From Burkholderiaceae bacterium (GTDB lineage Bacteria; Pseudomonadota; Gammaproteobacteria; Burkholderiales; Burkholderiaceae_C), in NCBI GenBank assembly GCA_919902775.1, contig CAKKRJ010000001.1:265442-329441 (forward strand): DNA of 64,000 bases, written 5' to 3'. Below are positions 45,481 through 53,318 of this stretch, piece after piece. The notes below the pieces were generated by a model that had not been told where the DNA came from, ran no database searches, and was given only the letters and a program-made list of their open reading frames with translations. Each line of letters opens with the position of its first letter. Positions within the stretch are counted from its first letter, which is position 1. Both the position numbers and the translations under genes were made by a program.

Positions 45481-45558
45481 CATTCGCGCGCGGGGGCGCG
45501 CTCCCACAAGGTCCGGTTTTTGTTGGAGGTCGCCCCTGCGACCGAAGGCTGTTCTTTT
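45481..45558. repeat. REP family 1 pair (BIME) upstream of the PanE-like gene
   Basis: Unit CATTCGCGCGCGGGGGCGCG at 45481 and its inverse GGAGGTCGCCCCTGCGACCG near 45526. The flanks GGATGATGAAA (left) and AAGGCTGTTCTT (right) repeat those of the copy at 11301. The BIME ends only about 14 bases before the PanE-like start codon. Confidence 0.85.
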
Positions 45559-45571
45559 AAAGGAGTGCGAA

Positions 45572-46510
45572 TTGAAAATTGCTGTCCTGGGCGCGGGTGC
45601 CCTGGGTTGCGCCATGGGCAGTTGCTTGAGTGAGGCCGGGCACGAGGTCTGGCTGATCAACCGCCGCGCTGACCATGTCGAGGCCATGAACAAGCAGGGT
45701 CTGAGCGTGCGCATCAACGGTGTCGACAGAACCATTCCCGTCAAAGCGGCGCGCACTGCGCAAGAAATGGCCGACAAAACGGGCGCCGTCGATCTGATCG
45801 TGGTGCTGGTGAAGTCGTTCCACACGCACGAAGCCATCACTTCGGCCACTGCCCTCGTGGGTCCCCACACCGTTGTGCTGTCGCTGCAAAACGGGCTGGG
45901 GCATGAAGATGTGCTGGCCGACGTGGTGGGGCGCGACAAGGTGCTGGCGGGCAAAACCTATGCGGGAGGCGTGATGCTGGGCCCGGGCCGGATCATTCGT
46001 GGCACCGAAGGCAAGGAAACCTACATCGGTGAACTCGATGGGCGCATGAGCGATCGGGTCCAGCGCATCGCCCAGGCCTTCAATGCCGCAGGACTGATCA
46101 CCCACATCAGCGACAACATCATGGGCACGATGTGGGAGAAATTGCTGGTCAACGTGGCCACGGGTGCGCTCAGTGGCATCACCCACCTCACCTACGGCGA
46201 TTTGTACCAGGTGCCCGAGGTCAAGGCCTGTGCCTTGGCCGCAGTCCAGGAGGCCATCGATGTGGCCAAAGCCAGCGGCATCCAGCTTTCTGTCCATGAC
46301 CCCGAGCAAGCCTGGATCAAGGCTGCCGCAGGCCTACCGCCCGAGTTCAAGGCGTCCATGCTGCAAAGCCTGGAAAAAGGCTCGATCACCGAAGTGGATT
46401 ACGTCAACGGTTCGGTGGTCCGCTGGGGCCAGAAATGTGGCGTCCCCACGCCCGTCAACCGCACACTGGTCGCTTGCCTCAAGGGCATCGAGCGCGGCCT
46501 GTCTGCATAA
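45572..46510 (+). CDS. Ketopantoate reductase-family (PanE/ApbA-like) dehydrogenase
   Basis: A 312-residue NADP-dependent reductase. Rossmann motif KIAVLGAGALGCAMGS opens the protein. VLVKSFHTHEA, LSLQNGLGHED, the catalytic Lys in MWEKLLVNVATG and EVDYVNGSVVRWG are the family landmarks. The start is TTG at 45572, set by an AAAGGAG ribosome site; upstream the frame only reads through the BIME. Since it lies in an operon with VOC, MaoC and CaiB genes, it more likely reduces a catabolic 2-oxo or 3-oxo acid than ketopantoate. That is inference. Confidence 0.85.
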   Translation: MKIAVLGAGALGCAMGSCLSEAGHEVWLINRRADHVEAMNKQGLSVRINGVDRTIPVKAARTAQEMADKTGAVDLIVVLVKSFHTHEAITSATALVGPHTVVLSLQNGLGHEDVLADVVGRDKVLAGKTYAGGVMLGPGRIIRGTEGKETYIGELDGRMSDRVQRIAQAFNAAGLITHISDNIMGTMWEKLLVNVATGALSGITHLTYGDLYQVPEVKACALAAVQEAIDVAKASGIQLSVHDPEQAWIKAAAGLPPEFKASMLQSLEKGSITEVDYVNGSVVRWGQKCGVPTPVNRTLVACLKGIERGLSA

Positions 46511-46524
46511 CTCAAGGAATCACC

Positions 46525-46920
46525 ATGGCAGTCAAAGCCTATGTTGAACATGTGGCCGTCCGGGTCAAAGACATCCACTGGCACATCAAGTTTTTTTATG
46601 AAGTCCTGGGCATGGACGTGCGCGAGATCGACGGCCCGACCGATGACCCCAAGCAGTATTGGACGATCGGTGGCCTGCAGTTGATGGCCACGCCGGATTT
46701 TGAAGCCGTACCCTCCAACGATGCGGGCTGGTTGGCGCATCTGGGCGTCATGGTCAATGACCTGGAAGCGGCGATCAAAGCCGCAGAACCTTGGGGCGTC
46801 AAAGCTTTGCCGCAAGGTCACAACTGGCTGCAATTGCCGGATGGGCTGGCTGTTGAACTGATTCAGGCCGCGCCCGGCACCGTCGAGCAAGTGCTCACGA
46901 TCAACCCCCGCGCGAAGTGA
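46525..46920 (+). CDS. VOC-family (glyoxalase/dioxygenase fold) protein
   Basis: A 131-residue single-domain VOC protein with two beta-alpha-beta-beta-beta modules: YVEHVAVRVKDIHWHIKFFYEVLGMDV and WLAHLGVMVNDLEAAIKAA. Possible metal ligands are the His in VEHVAV, the His in LAHLGV and the Glu in AVELIQAA. Such proteins are lyases, isomerases or epimerases acting on oxo acids or CoA esters. It lies 14 bases after the PanE-like gene. Confidence 0.82.
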   Translation: MAVKAYVEHVAVRVKDIHWHIKFFYEVLGMDVREIDGPTDDPKQYWTIGGLQLMATPDFEAVPSNDAGWLAHLGVMVNDLEAAIKAAEPWGVKALPQGHNWLQLPDGLAVELIQAAPGTVEQVLTINPRAK

Positions 46921-46935
46921 TTGGAAGGTACAAGC

Positions 46936-47421
46936 ATGAAACTCACTCCCCCTGTCATCCACTTCAAGACGCCCGAAAAATACTGGGACGATGCCCAGGA
47001 GGGCGATGTCTGCATCAGCCCCAGCTATGAAGTCACCGAAGCGCGCATCAACGCCTACGCCGTGTTGACCGGTGACTACACGCCGGTGCACATCGACGAG
47101 GACTACGCCAAAACCACGCCATTTGGCACCCGTGTGGCGCATGGCCTCTTGGGCCTGTCGATCGCCGATGGCCTCAAGACGCAAAGCGAATACCGCTTTC
47201 TGCCCGGCATGTCATTGGGCTGGACCTGGGACTTTTTGTTGCCCATCAAGATCAGCGATGTATTGCACGTCCAATTCACGGTGACCGGCTTGCGTGCCAG
47301 CAAGAGCCGCCCGGGTTGGGGCATCGTGATTCTGCCGTCCGAGTTGATCAATCAGCACGGCGAAGTCGTCCACAAAGGTGAGCATCGCTTGATGATCCCC
47401 CGCCGTCCAGGAGCTTTCTGA
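46936..47421 (+). CDS. MaoC-family (R)-hydratase/dehydratase
   Basis: A 161-residue hot-dog-fold protein. The hydratase-2 motif YTPVHIDEDYAKTTPFGTRVAHGLL carries the catalytic Asp/His pair (D-x4-H). The product would add or remove water on an enoyl-CoA or mesaconyl-type CoA. The ATG at 46936 has a GGAAGG site. The stop overlaps the CaiB start by one base (TGATG). Confidence 0.88.
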   Translation: MKLTPPVIHFKTPEKYWDDAQEGDVCISPSYEVTEARINAYAVLTGDYTPVHIDEDYAKTTPFGTRVAHGLLGLSIADGLKTQSEYRFLPGMSLGWTWDFLLPIKISDVLHVQFTVTGLRASKSRPGWGIVILPSELINQHGEVVHKGEHRLMIPRRPGAF

Positions 47422-48644
47422 TGCAAAACCTGCCACTCCAGGGGATTCGGGTCATCGACTACAGCCATTTTCTTGCAGGCCCTTATGTCGGGCGTTGCCT
47501 GGCGGCCTTGGGCGCCGAAGTCATCAAGGTGGAACGTCCTGGGCTCGGTGATGCCGGGCGCCAGCATGCGCACGTCATCGACGATCAGCAAAGCGGCTAC
47601 TTCTTGCAACTGAACATGGGCAAGCAGGGCGTGAGCGTCAACATGAAAGACCCGCGCGGCAAAGACTTCATGCAAAAGCTCTGCGACAGTGCCGATGTGT
47701 TCATCGAAAACTACCGTCCGGGCGCACTTGAAAAGCTGGGCCTGGGTTACAAAGAGTTGTCGTCCCGCAACCCCAAACTGGTGTACTGCTCGATTTCCGC
47801 TTACGGCCACACCGGACCGGACTCACACCGTGCAGGCTTTGGTCTGATCGCCGAAGCCAAGAGCGGCATCATGCAGATGGTGGGGGTGCCTGGTGAAGCG
47901 CCGCCCCTGCTGCGCATCTCGCTGGGCGACATGTACACCGGCATTCATGCGGTGGCGGCCATCAACGCGGCCTTGTTGGGACGGGTCAGTTCCGGCAAGG
48001 GCCAACACATCGACATGGCGCTGTACGACACCCTGGTGTCCATGCACGAGTACGCGGTGCAGTGCTATACCCTCTCGGGCGGCCAGGTGCTGCCGCAGCA
48101 GACGGGGCACGACATGCCCACTTCGACGCTGTACGGCGTGTTCCGCGCCAAGGACGGTGATCTGGTGATTGCCGCGCAGGTGGACGACGCCTGGGTGCGG
48201 TTTGCCAGCATGCTGGAGGCGCACGGAGGTCCGGCAGGCTTTGGCAGCGACACCCGCTTTCACAGCCTTAATGGCCGCAACGCGCACCGGGAAGAAATCC
48301 TGGCCCCCGTCAAAGCCTGGGTGGCACAACGTTCGGTGTCCGAGGTGTTGGCACTGCTCGACGGCATCGATGTGCCCAGCGCCAAAGTCCAGCGCATCGA
48401 CGAGGTCATCAACGACCCGCAGATTCAGGCACGTGGCATGGTGCTGGAGCAAGAGCACCCGCGCTACGGCACCCTCAAGCTGCCCAATCTGCCGTTCCGG
48501 TTTTCAGACTGCGACACCACAGCACCGATGAAACAGGTGGCACCAGACATGGGCCAGCACAACGCCCAAATTGCCCGCACGCTGGGCTACACAGATGCAG
48601 AGATTGAGGCCCTGCAAGCCGATGGTGTTTTGTTTTCCAAGTGA
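47421..48644 (+). CDS. CaiB/BaiF family CoA-transferase
   Basis: Class III CoA-transferase, 407 residues, moving CoA between carboxylic acids. Seen: RVIDYSHFLAGPYVGRCLAALGAEVIKVE, the catalytic Asp region DVFIENYRPGALEKLGLGY, YCSISAYGHTGP and GQHIDMALYDTLVSM. Together with the MaoC hydratase and the PanE-like reductase it suggests activation and breakdown of a dicarboxylic or branched acid via its CoA ester. It is the last gene of the operon; a BIME follows. Confidence 0.92.
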   Translation: MQNLPLQGIRVIDYSHFLAGPYVGRCLAALGAEVIKVERPGLGDAGRQHAHVIDDQQSGYFLQLNMGKQGVSVNMKDPRGKDFMQKLCDSADVFIENYRPGALEKLGLGYKELSSRNPKLVYCSISAYGHTGPDSHRAGFGLIAEAKSGIMQMVGVPGEAPPLLRISLGDMYTGIHAVAAINAALLGRVSSGKGQHIDMALYDTLVSMHEYAVQCYTLSGGQVLPQQTGHDMPTSTLYGVFRAKDGDLVIAAQVDDAWVRFASMLEAHGGPAGFGSDTRFHSLNGRNAHREEILAPVKAWVAQRSVSEVLALLDGIDVPSAKVQRIDEVINDPQIQARGMVLEQEHPRYGTLKLPNLPFRFSDCDTTAPMKQVAPDMGQHNAQIARTLGYTDAEIEALQADGVLFSK

Positions 48645-48700
48645 GAGGGGGCCTCTACAAAACCCGAACCCTTGTGGGAGCGCGCCCCTGCGCGCGAATG
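48645..48700. repeat. REP family 1, one full and one eroded unit
   Basis: A full unit with GGAGCGCGCCCCTGCGCGCG at about 48677-48696 follows an eroded inverse remnant (GGGGGCCTCTAC, near 48647). It lies between the converging ends of the CaiB gene and hemH. Confidence 0.75.
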
Positions 48701-48746
48701 TACCTTCCGTCAGCCAGGAAGCCGCTCCTGCGGCCGCTGTTTAGCC

Positions 48747-49835
48747 TCAGCGCGCAGCCCCCGCCGCCAATGCCTGCGCCCGGCTGGCCGCCAAGGCCTG
48801 CGCATCTGGCGCTGACAAATCCCAGCCTTGCATGTGGCCCAGGCTGATGTCGGTCAGGGCGTCGATCCACTGTGCGTGGTTGTTCAGGCAGGGGATGTAG
48901 CGGAAGCTTTCGCCACCCGCGTGAAGATAAGCCTCTTGCGCTTCCTGCTGAATTTCTTCCAGCGTTTCCAGGCAGTCGCTGGTGAAGCCGGGGCAGACCA
49001 CATCCACCTTTTTCACACCTTGCTGGGCCATGGCCACCAGCGTGGGTTCGGTGTAGGGCTGCAGCCATTTGGCTTTGCCAAAGCGCGACTGGAAAGTCAG
49101 CTTGTATTGGTCTTTGGCGAGGCCCAGCGCTTCGGCCAGCAGGCGACCGGTCTTCATGCATTCGCAGTGGTAGGGATCGCCCAGGTGCAGGGTGCGCTCG
49201 GGCACGCCGTGAAAGCTCATCACCAGTTGCTCGGCCTGGCCGTGGGCGGCCCAATGTGCGCGCACGGTTTGGGCCAGCGCGGCGATGTAACGCGGGTCGT
49301 CGTGGTAACGGTTGACAAAGCGCATCTCGGGGATGAGCCGGGTTTTCAGGCTCCAGCGGTACACCGCGTCCAACACGCTGGCCGTGGTGGTGCCGCTGTA
49401 CTGTGGGTAGGCGGGCACGACCAGCACACGCTGCACGCCTTCGGCCTTGAGCGCGTTCAGCTGTGCGGCGATGGACGGCTGGCCGTAGCGCATGGCGTAG
49501 CGCACCGTCACGCTGTGGCCGCGCTCTTGCAAGGCGGTGCCCAGCGACTGGGCTTGTTGTTCGGTGAAGACTTTGAGCGGCGAGCCGCCCGCTGTCCAGA
49601 TGCTGGCGTATTTGGCCGCTGACTTTTTGGGGCGCACGCGCAAGATGATGCCGTGCAGGATCAGCCACCAGATGGGCTTGGGGATTTCGACCACGCGGCC
49701 GTCGCCCAAAAATTCGGCAAGGTAGGTGCGCAGGGCAGGGGCCGAGGGGGTGCTGGGCGTGCCCAGATTGCAATACAGAATGGCCGTCCGTGCGGCCTGA
49801 CCATGCTGGAAAGAAGGTTCTTGTTGAAATGCCAT
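48747..49835 (-). CDS. hemH: Ferrochelatase
   Basis: Last enzyme of protohaem synthesis, inserting Fe(II) into protoporphyrin IX at the inner membrane. 362 residues. Motifs: ILYCNLGTPSTPSAPALR, VVPAYPQYSGTTTASV, LVMSFHGVPERTL with the catalytic His, and CPGFTSDCLETLEEI. The ATG at 49835 gives the conserved Burkholderiales start (MAFQQEPSFQHG). It leaves only 19 bases to the divergent HAD gene. Confidence 0.96.
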   Translation of the reverse strand: MAFQQEPSFQHGQAARTAILYCNLGTPSTPSAPALRTYLAEFLGDGRVVEIPKPIWWLILHGIILRVRPKKSAAKYASIWTAGGSPLKVFTEQQAQSLGTALQERGHSVTVRYAMRYGQPSIAAQLNALKAEGVQRVLVVPAYPQYSGTTTASVLDAVYRWSLKTRLIPEMRFVNRYHDDPRYIAALAQTVRAHWAAHGQAEQLVMSFHGVPERTLHLGDPYHCECMKTGRLLAEALGLAKDQYKLTFQSRFGKAKWLQPYTEPTLVAMAQQGVKKVDVVCPGFTSDCLETLEEIQQEAQEAYLHAGGESFRYIPCLNNHAQWIDALTDISLGHMQGWDLSAPDAQALAASRAQALAAGAAR

Positions 49836-49854
49836 GCGGTATTCTCCCATCCCC

Positions 49855-50607
49855 ATGATTGACATTTCCCGCATCCGCGCCATTACCCTTGATCTGGACG
49901 ATACCTTGTGGCCCGTCTGGCCCACCATCCATCGCGCCGAAGCCGTTTTGCAAAATTGGCTGAACGCGCATGCGCCCGCCACGGCGGTTTTGTCGGGACA
50001 GCCTGAAGTCAAAAAAGCGGTGCGCGCCGAGATCAATGCCCGCCATGCCGACCGGGCGCACGATCTGTCGTTTTTGCGCCTGGAAGCGATCCGCGAGATG
50101 TTGCTGCAAGCCGGGGATCCGGGCCACTTGGCCGAGCCCGCATTTGAAGTTTTCTTCGACGAGCGCCAGCGGGTGGATTTGTTTGACGATGCGCTGCCCG
50201 CCCTGGCGTTCTGGAGCCAGCGCTACCCGGTGGTGGCGTTGTCGAATGGCAACGCCGATGTGCACCGCGTCGGTATTGGCCAGCACTTTCACGCCAGCGT
50301 CAGCGCCAAATCGCTGGGCGTGGCCAAACCTGACCTGCGCATTTTTCTGGCGGGGGCCGAGGCCGCAGGCGTGCACCCGCACGAGGTGCTGCACATCGGC
50401 GACGACGCGCACGCGGACTGCGTGGGGGCTTTGGCTGCGGGCATGCAGGTGGCGTGGCTCAACCGCGAGGGCCACGACTGGAGCCACGGCGACACCCGCC
50501 CGCACCTGGCCGTGCGAGACTTGCACGCGCTGTGCGCTTGCTGGCCAGAATACGTTTCGCAGGTCGGTGGCTTCAGCCCCGACATGAATGATTCACCCTT
50601 GCATTGA
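49855..50607 (+). CDS. HAD-superfamily hydrolase
   Basis: A 250-residue HAD phosphatase. Motif I AITLDLDDTLWPVWPTI has the DxDxT catalytic residues; motif II VVALSNGN; motif III around VAKPDLRIF; motif IV HIGDDAHADCVGA. It starts at the ATG at 49855, since the earlier ATG at 49834 overlaps the hemH start. Its last 20 codons pass through a REP family 2 copy (encoding QVGGFSPDM), so the C-terminal tail is repeat-derived. Substrate unknown. Confidence 0.88.
   Translation: MIDISRIRAITLDLDDTLWPVWPTIHRAEAVLQNWLNAHAPATAVLSGQPEVKKAVRAEINARHADRAHDLSFLRLEAIREMLLQAGDPGHLAEPAFEVFFDERQRVDLFDDALPALAFWSQRYPVVALSNGNADVHRVGIGQHFHASVSAKSLGVAKPDLRIFLAGAEAAGVHPHEVLHIGDDAHADCVGALAAGMQVAWLNREGHDWSHGDTRPHLAVRDLHALCACWPEYVSQVGGFSPDMNDSPLH
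50559..50586. repeat. REP family 2 copy inside the HAD coding region
   Basis: Variant of the 28-base unit (GCAGGTCGGTGGCTTCAGCC then CCGACATG), with two changes from the 5331 copy. It is translated in frame as part of the HAD C-terminus. Confidence 0.85.
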
Positions 50608-50615
50608 GGAAAAGC

Positions 50616-51266
50616 ATGACTTTGAAAATCTACGGCATCGGCCCATCCCGTGCCGTGCGCCCCATCTGGACCGCGTTGGAATTGGGCGTGCCGTTTGAAC
50701 TTGTTTCCACGCCCTATGCCGGTGGCGCGACCCGCACGCCCGAGTTTTTGGCCATCAACCCCAACGGCCACATCCCGGCCGTGGTGGACGAGCGCGCCGA
50801 AGGCGCTGTGACGGTGTGGGAAAGCATGGCCTGCGCCCTGTACATTGCCCGTGTGCACGGCCAAGCCGATGGCCAGTCGATCGCGCCCGCCAACGCCCGC
50901 GAAGAAGCCGAAGCCCTGCGCTGGAGCTTTTGGACGGTGACCGAACTGGAAAAAGATGCGCTCACGGTGCTGATGCACCGCATGGCCATGCCTGAAGATC
51001 AGCGCAAACCCGAACTGGCCGAACAGGCCGAAAGCCGCCTGAAAGTGCCGCTGGCCGTGCTGGAAAAACACCTGCAAGCCCAACACGCCCAAGGCGAGAC
51101 TTACCTGGCCGCCAACCGGTTCACCGTGGCCGATGTGTGCGTGGCCAGTGTCGTCGGCTGGGTCCGCCCGGCCGCTGCGCTGCTCGCGCAATACCCGGCG
51201 GTGTCTGCCTGGGTGCACGCCTGCGTGGAACGGGCAGCGCACAAGCAGGCGCGGGGGATGAAGTGA
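50616..51266 (+). CDS. Glutathione S-transferase family protein
   Basis: A 216-residue GST. The thioredoxin-like N-domain (about 1-80) has IYGIGPSRAVRPIWTALELGVPFEL with a Ser as candidate catalytic residue, and the cis-Pro/Glu-Ser glutathione site NPNGHIPAVVDE then WESMACALYIAR. The helical C-domain contains FTVADVCVASVVGW. The ATG at 50616 follows a GAGGAAAAG site. Role probably in detoxification or reductive metabolism. Confidence 0.88.
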   Translation: MTLKIYGIGPSRAVRPIWTALELGVPFELVSTPYAGGATRTPEFLAINPNGHIPAVVDERAEGAVTVWESMACALYIARVHGQADGQSIAPANAREEAEALRWSFWTVTELEKDALTVLMHRMAMPEDQRKPELAEQAESRLKVPLAVLEKHLQAQHAQGETYLAANRFTVADVCVASVVGWVRPAAALLAQYPAVSAWVHACVERAAHKQARGMK

Positions 51267-51288
51267 GTTGGGGGATTTTTCCTGTGAC

Positions 51289-52128
51289 TCAAAACCGCCC
51301 CAGCGCCTGCATCTTCCACGCCAGCCACAGCTTGCGCAGTGGCGTGAGCGCGATGCGCTGGTGCAGCACCTGAAAGCCCGAAGCTTCGATTTCGCGCAAC
51401 AAGGTGCGGTAAATGCTGGCCATCATGAGGCCCGGTTTTTGGGCGCGGCGGTCGGCCGCAGGCAGCAGGGCCAGGGCTTCGTCGTACAGGGCGTGGGTGC
51501 GTTCGGTCTGGAACTTCATCAGCGCGGTGAAGTTGTCTGAGTAGGTGCGCTGTATCAGGTCATTGGCTTTGACCCCAAAGCGTTGTTGTTCGTCCAGCGG
51601 CAGGTAGATGCGGCCACGCATCGCGTCCTCGCCCACGTCACGGATGATGTTGGTCATCTGAAATGCCAGGCCCAGCTTGTGCGCGTAGGCGGTGGTGGCC
51701 TCGTCGGTCTGACCAAAAATGCGGGCGGCGACTTCGCCCACTACGCCAGCCACCAGATGGCAGTATTTCGTCAGGCCGGCAAAGTCCAGGTAGCGCGTCT
51801 GGTTCAGGTCCATCTGGCAGCCTTCGATCACGGCCATCAGGTGGCGGCTTTCGATGCCAAAAGCGGGGGCCAACGGCATCAGGGCGTGCATCACCGGGTG
51901 GCTGGCTTGGCCCGCAAAGGCTTGGGCCACCTCTTTTTGCCACCAGGCCAGCTTGGTCGCGGCCACGCTGGGGTCGCTGATTTCGTCGACCACGTCGTCC
52001 ACTTCACGGCAAAAGGCATAAAACGCGGTGATGGCCGCACGCCGCTCCGGCGGGAGGAAAAGGAAGGCGTAATAAAAGCTGCTGCCCGAGGCGGCGGCTT
52101 TTTGTTGGACGTAGTCTTGCGGGCTCAT
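51289..52128 (-). CDS. hpnD: Presqualene diphosphate synthase (HpnD-type)
   Basis: A 279-residue trans-isoprenyl head-to-head synthase. Both Asp-rich motifs are clear: FYAFCREVDDVVDE and NIIRDVGEDAMRGRIYLP. The N-terminal YVQQKAAASGSSFYYAFLFLP is characteristic of HpnD, which joins two farnesyl diphosphates on the way to squalene and hopanoids. It lies 31 bases downstream of a second synthase-family gene on the same strand. hpnE and squalene-hopene cyclase are not in the window. Phytoene synthase is the alternative name. Confidence 0.85.
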   Translation of the reverse strand: MSPQDYVQQKAAASGSSFYYAFLFLPPERRAAITAFYAFCREVDDVVDEISDPSVAATKLAWWQKEVAQAFAGQASHPVMHALMPLAPAFGIESRHLMAVIEGCQMDLNQTRYLDFAGLTKYCHLVAGVVGEVAARIFGQTDEATTAYAHKLGLAFQMTNIIRDVGEDAMRGRIYLPLDEQQRFGVKANDLIQRTYSDNFTALMKFQTERTHALYDEALALLPAADRRAQKPGLMMASIYRTLLREIEASGFQVLHQRIALTPLRKLWLAWKMQALGRF

Positions 52129-52159
52129 GGGCGCTGATTTTCGCACCCAAACACGGGGT

Positions 52160-53233
52160 TCAAGCGGGGGCCGTGCCGGACAATTTTTGGAACAGCCGGT
52201 CCAGCGTGGCGGGCGATCCCCATCCCCGTGCGATTTGCCACAGCAGGTGGCGCATTTCATGGCGCGGCATTTTCACGCGCTGGGTGAGGGCCATCGGTCC
52301 GGCCTGTCGGAGCAGGGCCAAGGTGCGTGCGCCGATGAGCGCAGGCAATGCGCTGGCCAGGCGCAGACGCAACGGCTTCAGGGCCAGGGCATAGCGCAGG
52401 CCATCGGCCAGTTGCGACTGGGTGTGGCATAGCCACTGGTCATACAGCGGGGCCAGTGCCTGCAAGGTTTCGGTGTGGCCAGTTTGGGCGGCTTCGGCCA
52501 GCTGGTGCGGGCTCAGGCCGGCGCTGGCCAAAGTGTCGGTGGGCCAATAACAGCGTCCGGCGGCCAGATCGGCCCCGGCGTCGCGCAAGATGTTCAGGCG
52601 CTGCAAGCCCATGCCGTATTGCCGTCCCATGCGCATCATCTCGTCTTGCGCCAGCCGCGTGTAGCCAGGCAGGTGGCGGCCGCACAGCGTGGTCCAGAAT
52701 TCGCCCACACAGCCCGCCACCTGCCAGGTGTATTGGTCCAGTTCGGCCTCGGTCTGCAGGGCATTCAGGCCGGGGCCAAAGCGCGCCATGTCCATCTGCT
52801 GGCCTTGCGTGATGTGGCTCAGCACCAGGCGCACGCTGGCCTGATCGGCTTCTTCAAGAGTTTGCAGCAGCGGCAGGCATTGCGGCAGGGCCTGCATCAA
52901 GGCGCGTTCGTTCGGGTCGGTTTGTTGCGCTGCAAAGGCCTGGGTGTGCTGGCCCAGGGCACGGGTTTGCGCGGCAGGGGTGTCTGGCGACGTGATCATC
53001 TGGGCCATCAGGTCCAGTAAAAGCTGCCGCTCAGCCAGAGGCAAGGTGGTGGTGTCGGCCACGGTATCGGTGGCACGGGCCAACAGGTAACCCAAGGCCA
53101 CCGGGGCTTGCACCACAGCCGGCAAGAGGCGGATGGACAGGTCAAATGAACGGGACACGGCGCGCAGCAGTTGGCGGTGTTCCGGGCGCAGTCCGATGTG
53201 TTTTTTGGGCCTGAACAAGGAGGGTGGATGCAT
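52160..53233 (-). CDS. Squalene/phytoene synthase family protein
   Basis: A 357-residue member of the same family as hpnD. Motif 1 is LARATDTVADT and motif 2 LNILRDAGADLAAGRCYWP, both DxxxD. Its length and the opening LLRAVSRSFDLSIRLLP resemble true squalene synthases (FDFT1-like) more than the short HpnC, whose position it occupies. It may condense farnesyl diphosphate to squalene by itself or replace HpnC. The ATG at 53233 is used; a TTG two codons upstream is possible. Divergent from the RND operon across 85 bases. Confidence 0.8.
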   Translation of the reverse strand: MHPPSLFRPKKHIGLRPEHRQLLRAVSRSFDLSIRLLPAVVQAPVALGYLLARATDTVADTTTLPLAERQLLLDLMAQMITSPDTPAAQTRALGQHTQAFAAQQTDPNERALMQALPQCLPLLQTLEEADQASVRLVLSHITQGQQMDMARFGPGLNALQTEAELDQYTWQVAGCVGEFWTTLCGRHLPGYTRLAQDEMMRMGRQYGMGLQRLNILRDAGADLAAGRCYWPTDTLASAGLSPHQLAEAAQTGHTETLQALAPLYDQWLCHTQSQLADGLRYALALKPLRLRLASALPALIGARTLALLRQAGPMALTQRVKMPRHEMRHLLWQIARGWGSPATLDRLFQKLSGTAPA

Positions 53234-53252
53234 GGTCAATGGCTATTGTCGC

Positions 53253-53281
53253 TTGACAGCGGCGGCGATTTTGAATAAATT
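53253..53281 (+). promoter_or_regulatory. Sigma-70 promoter of the RND efflux operon
   Basis: Perfect -35 TTGACA (53253-53258), a 17-base spacer, and -10 TAAATT (53276-53281). Expected transcription start near 53288, inside the palindromic operator. Confidence 0.65.
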
Positions 53282-53300
53282 ACTAACCGGTTGGTCAGTA
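53281..53300. promoter_or_regulatory. Palindromic operator of the RND efflux operon
   Basis: TACTAACCGGTTGGTCAGTA has symmetric half-sites TACTnACC and GGTnAGTA around four bases. It covers the predicted transcription start. The sequence style (ACC/GGT with AGTA ends) is that of TetR/AcrR operators. No TetR gene is in the window, so the repressor would be encoded elsewhere. Confidence 0.62.
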
Positions 53301-53318
53301 TTATTTCCAAGGATTTCC

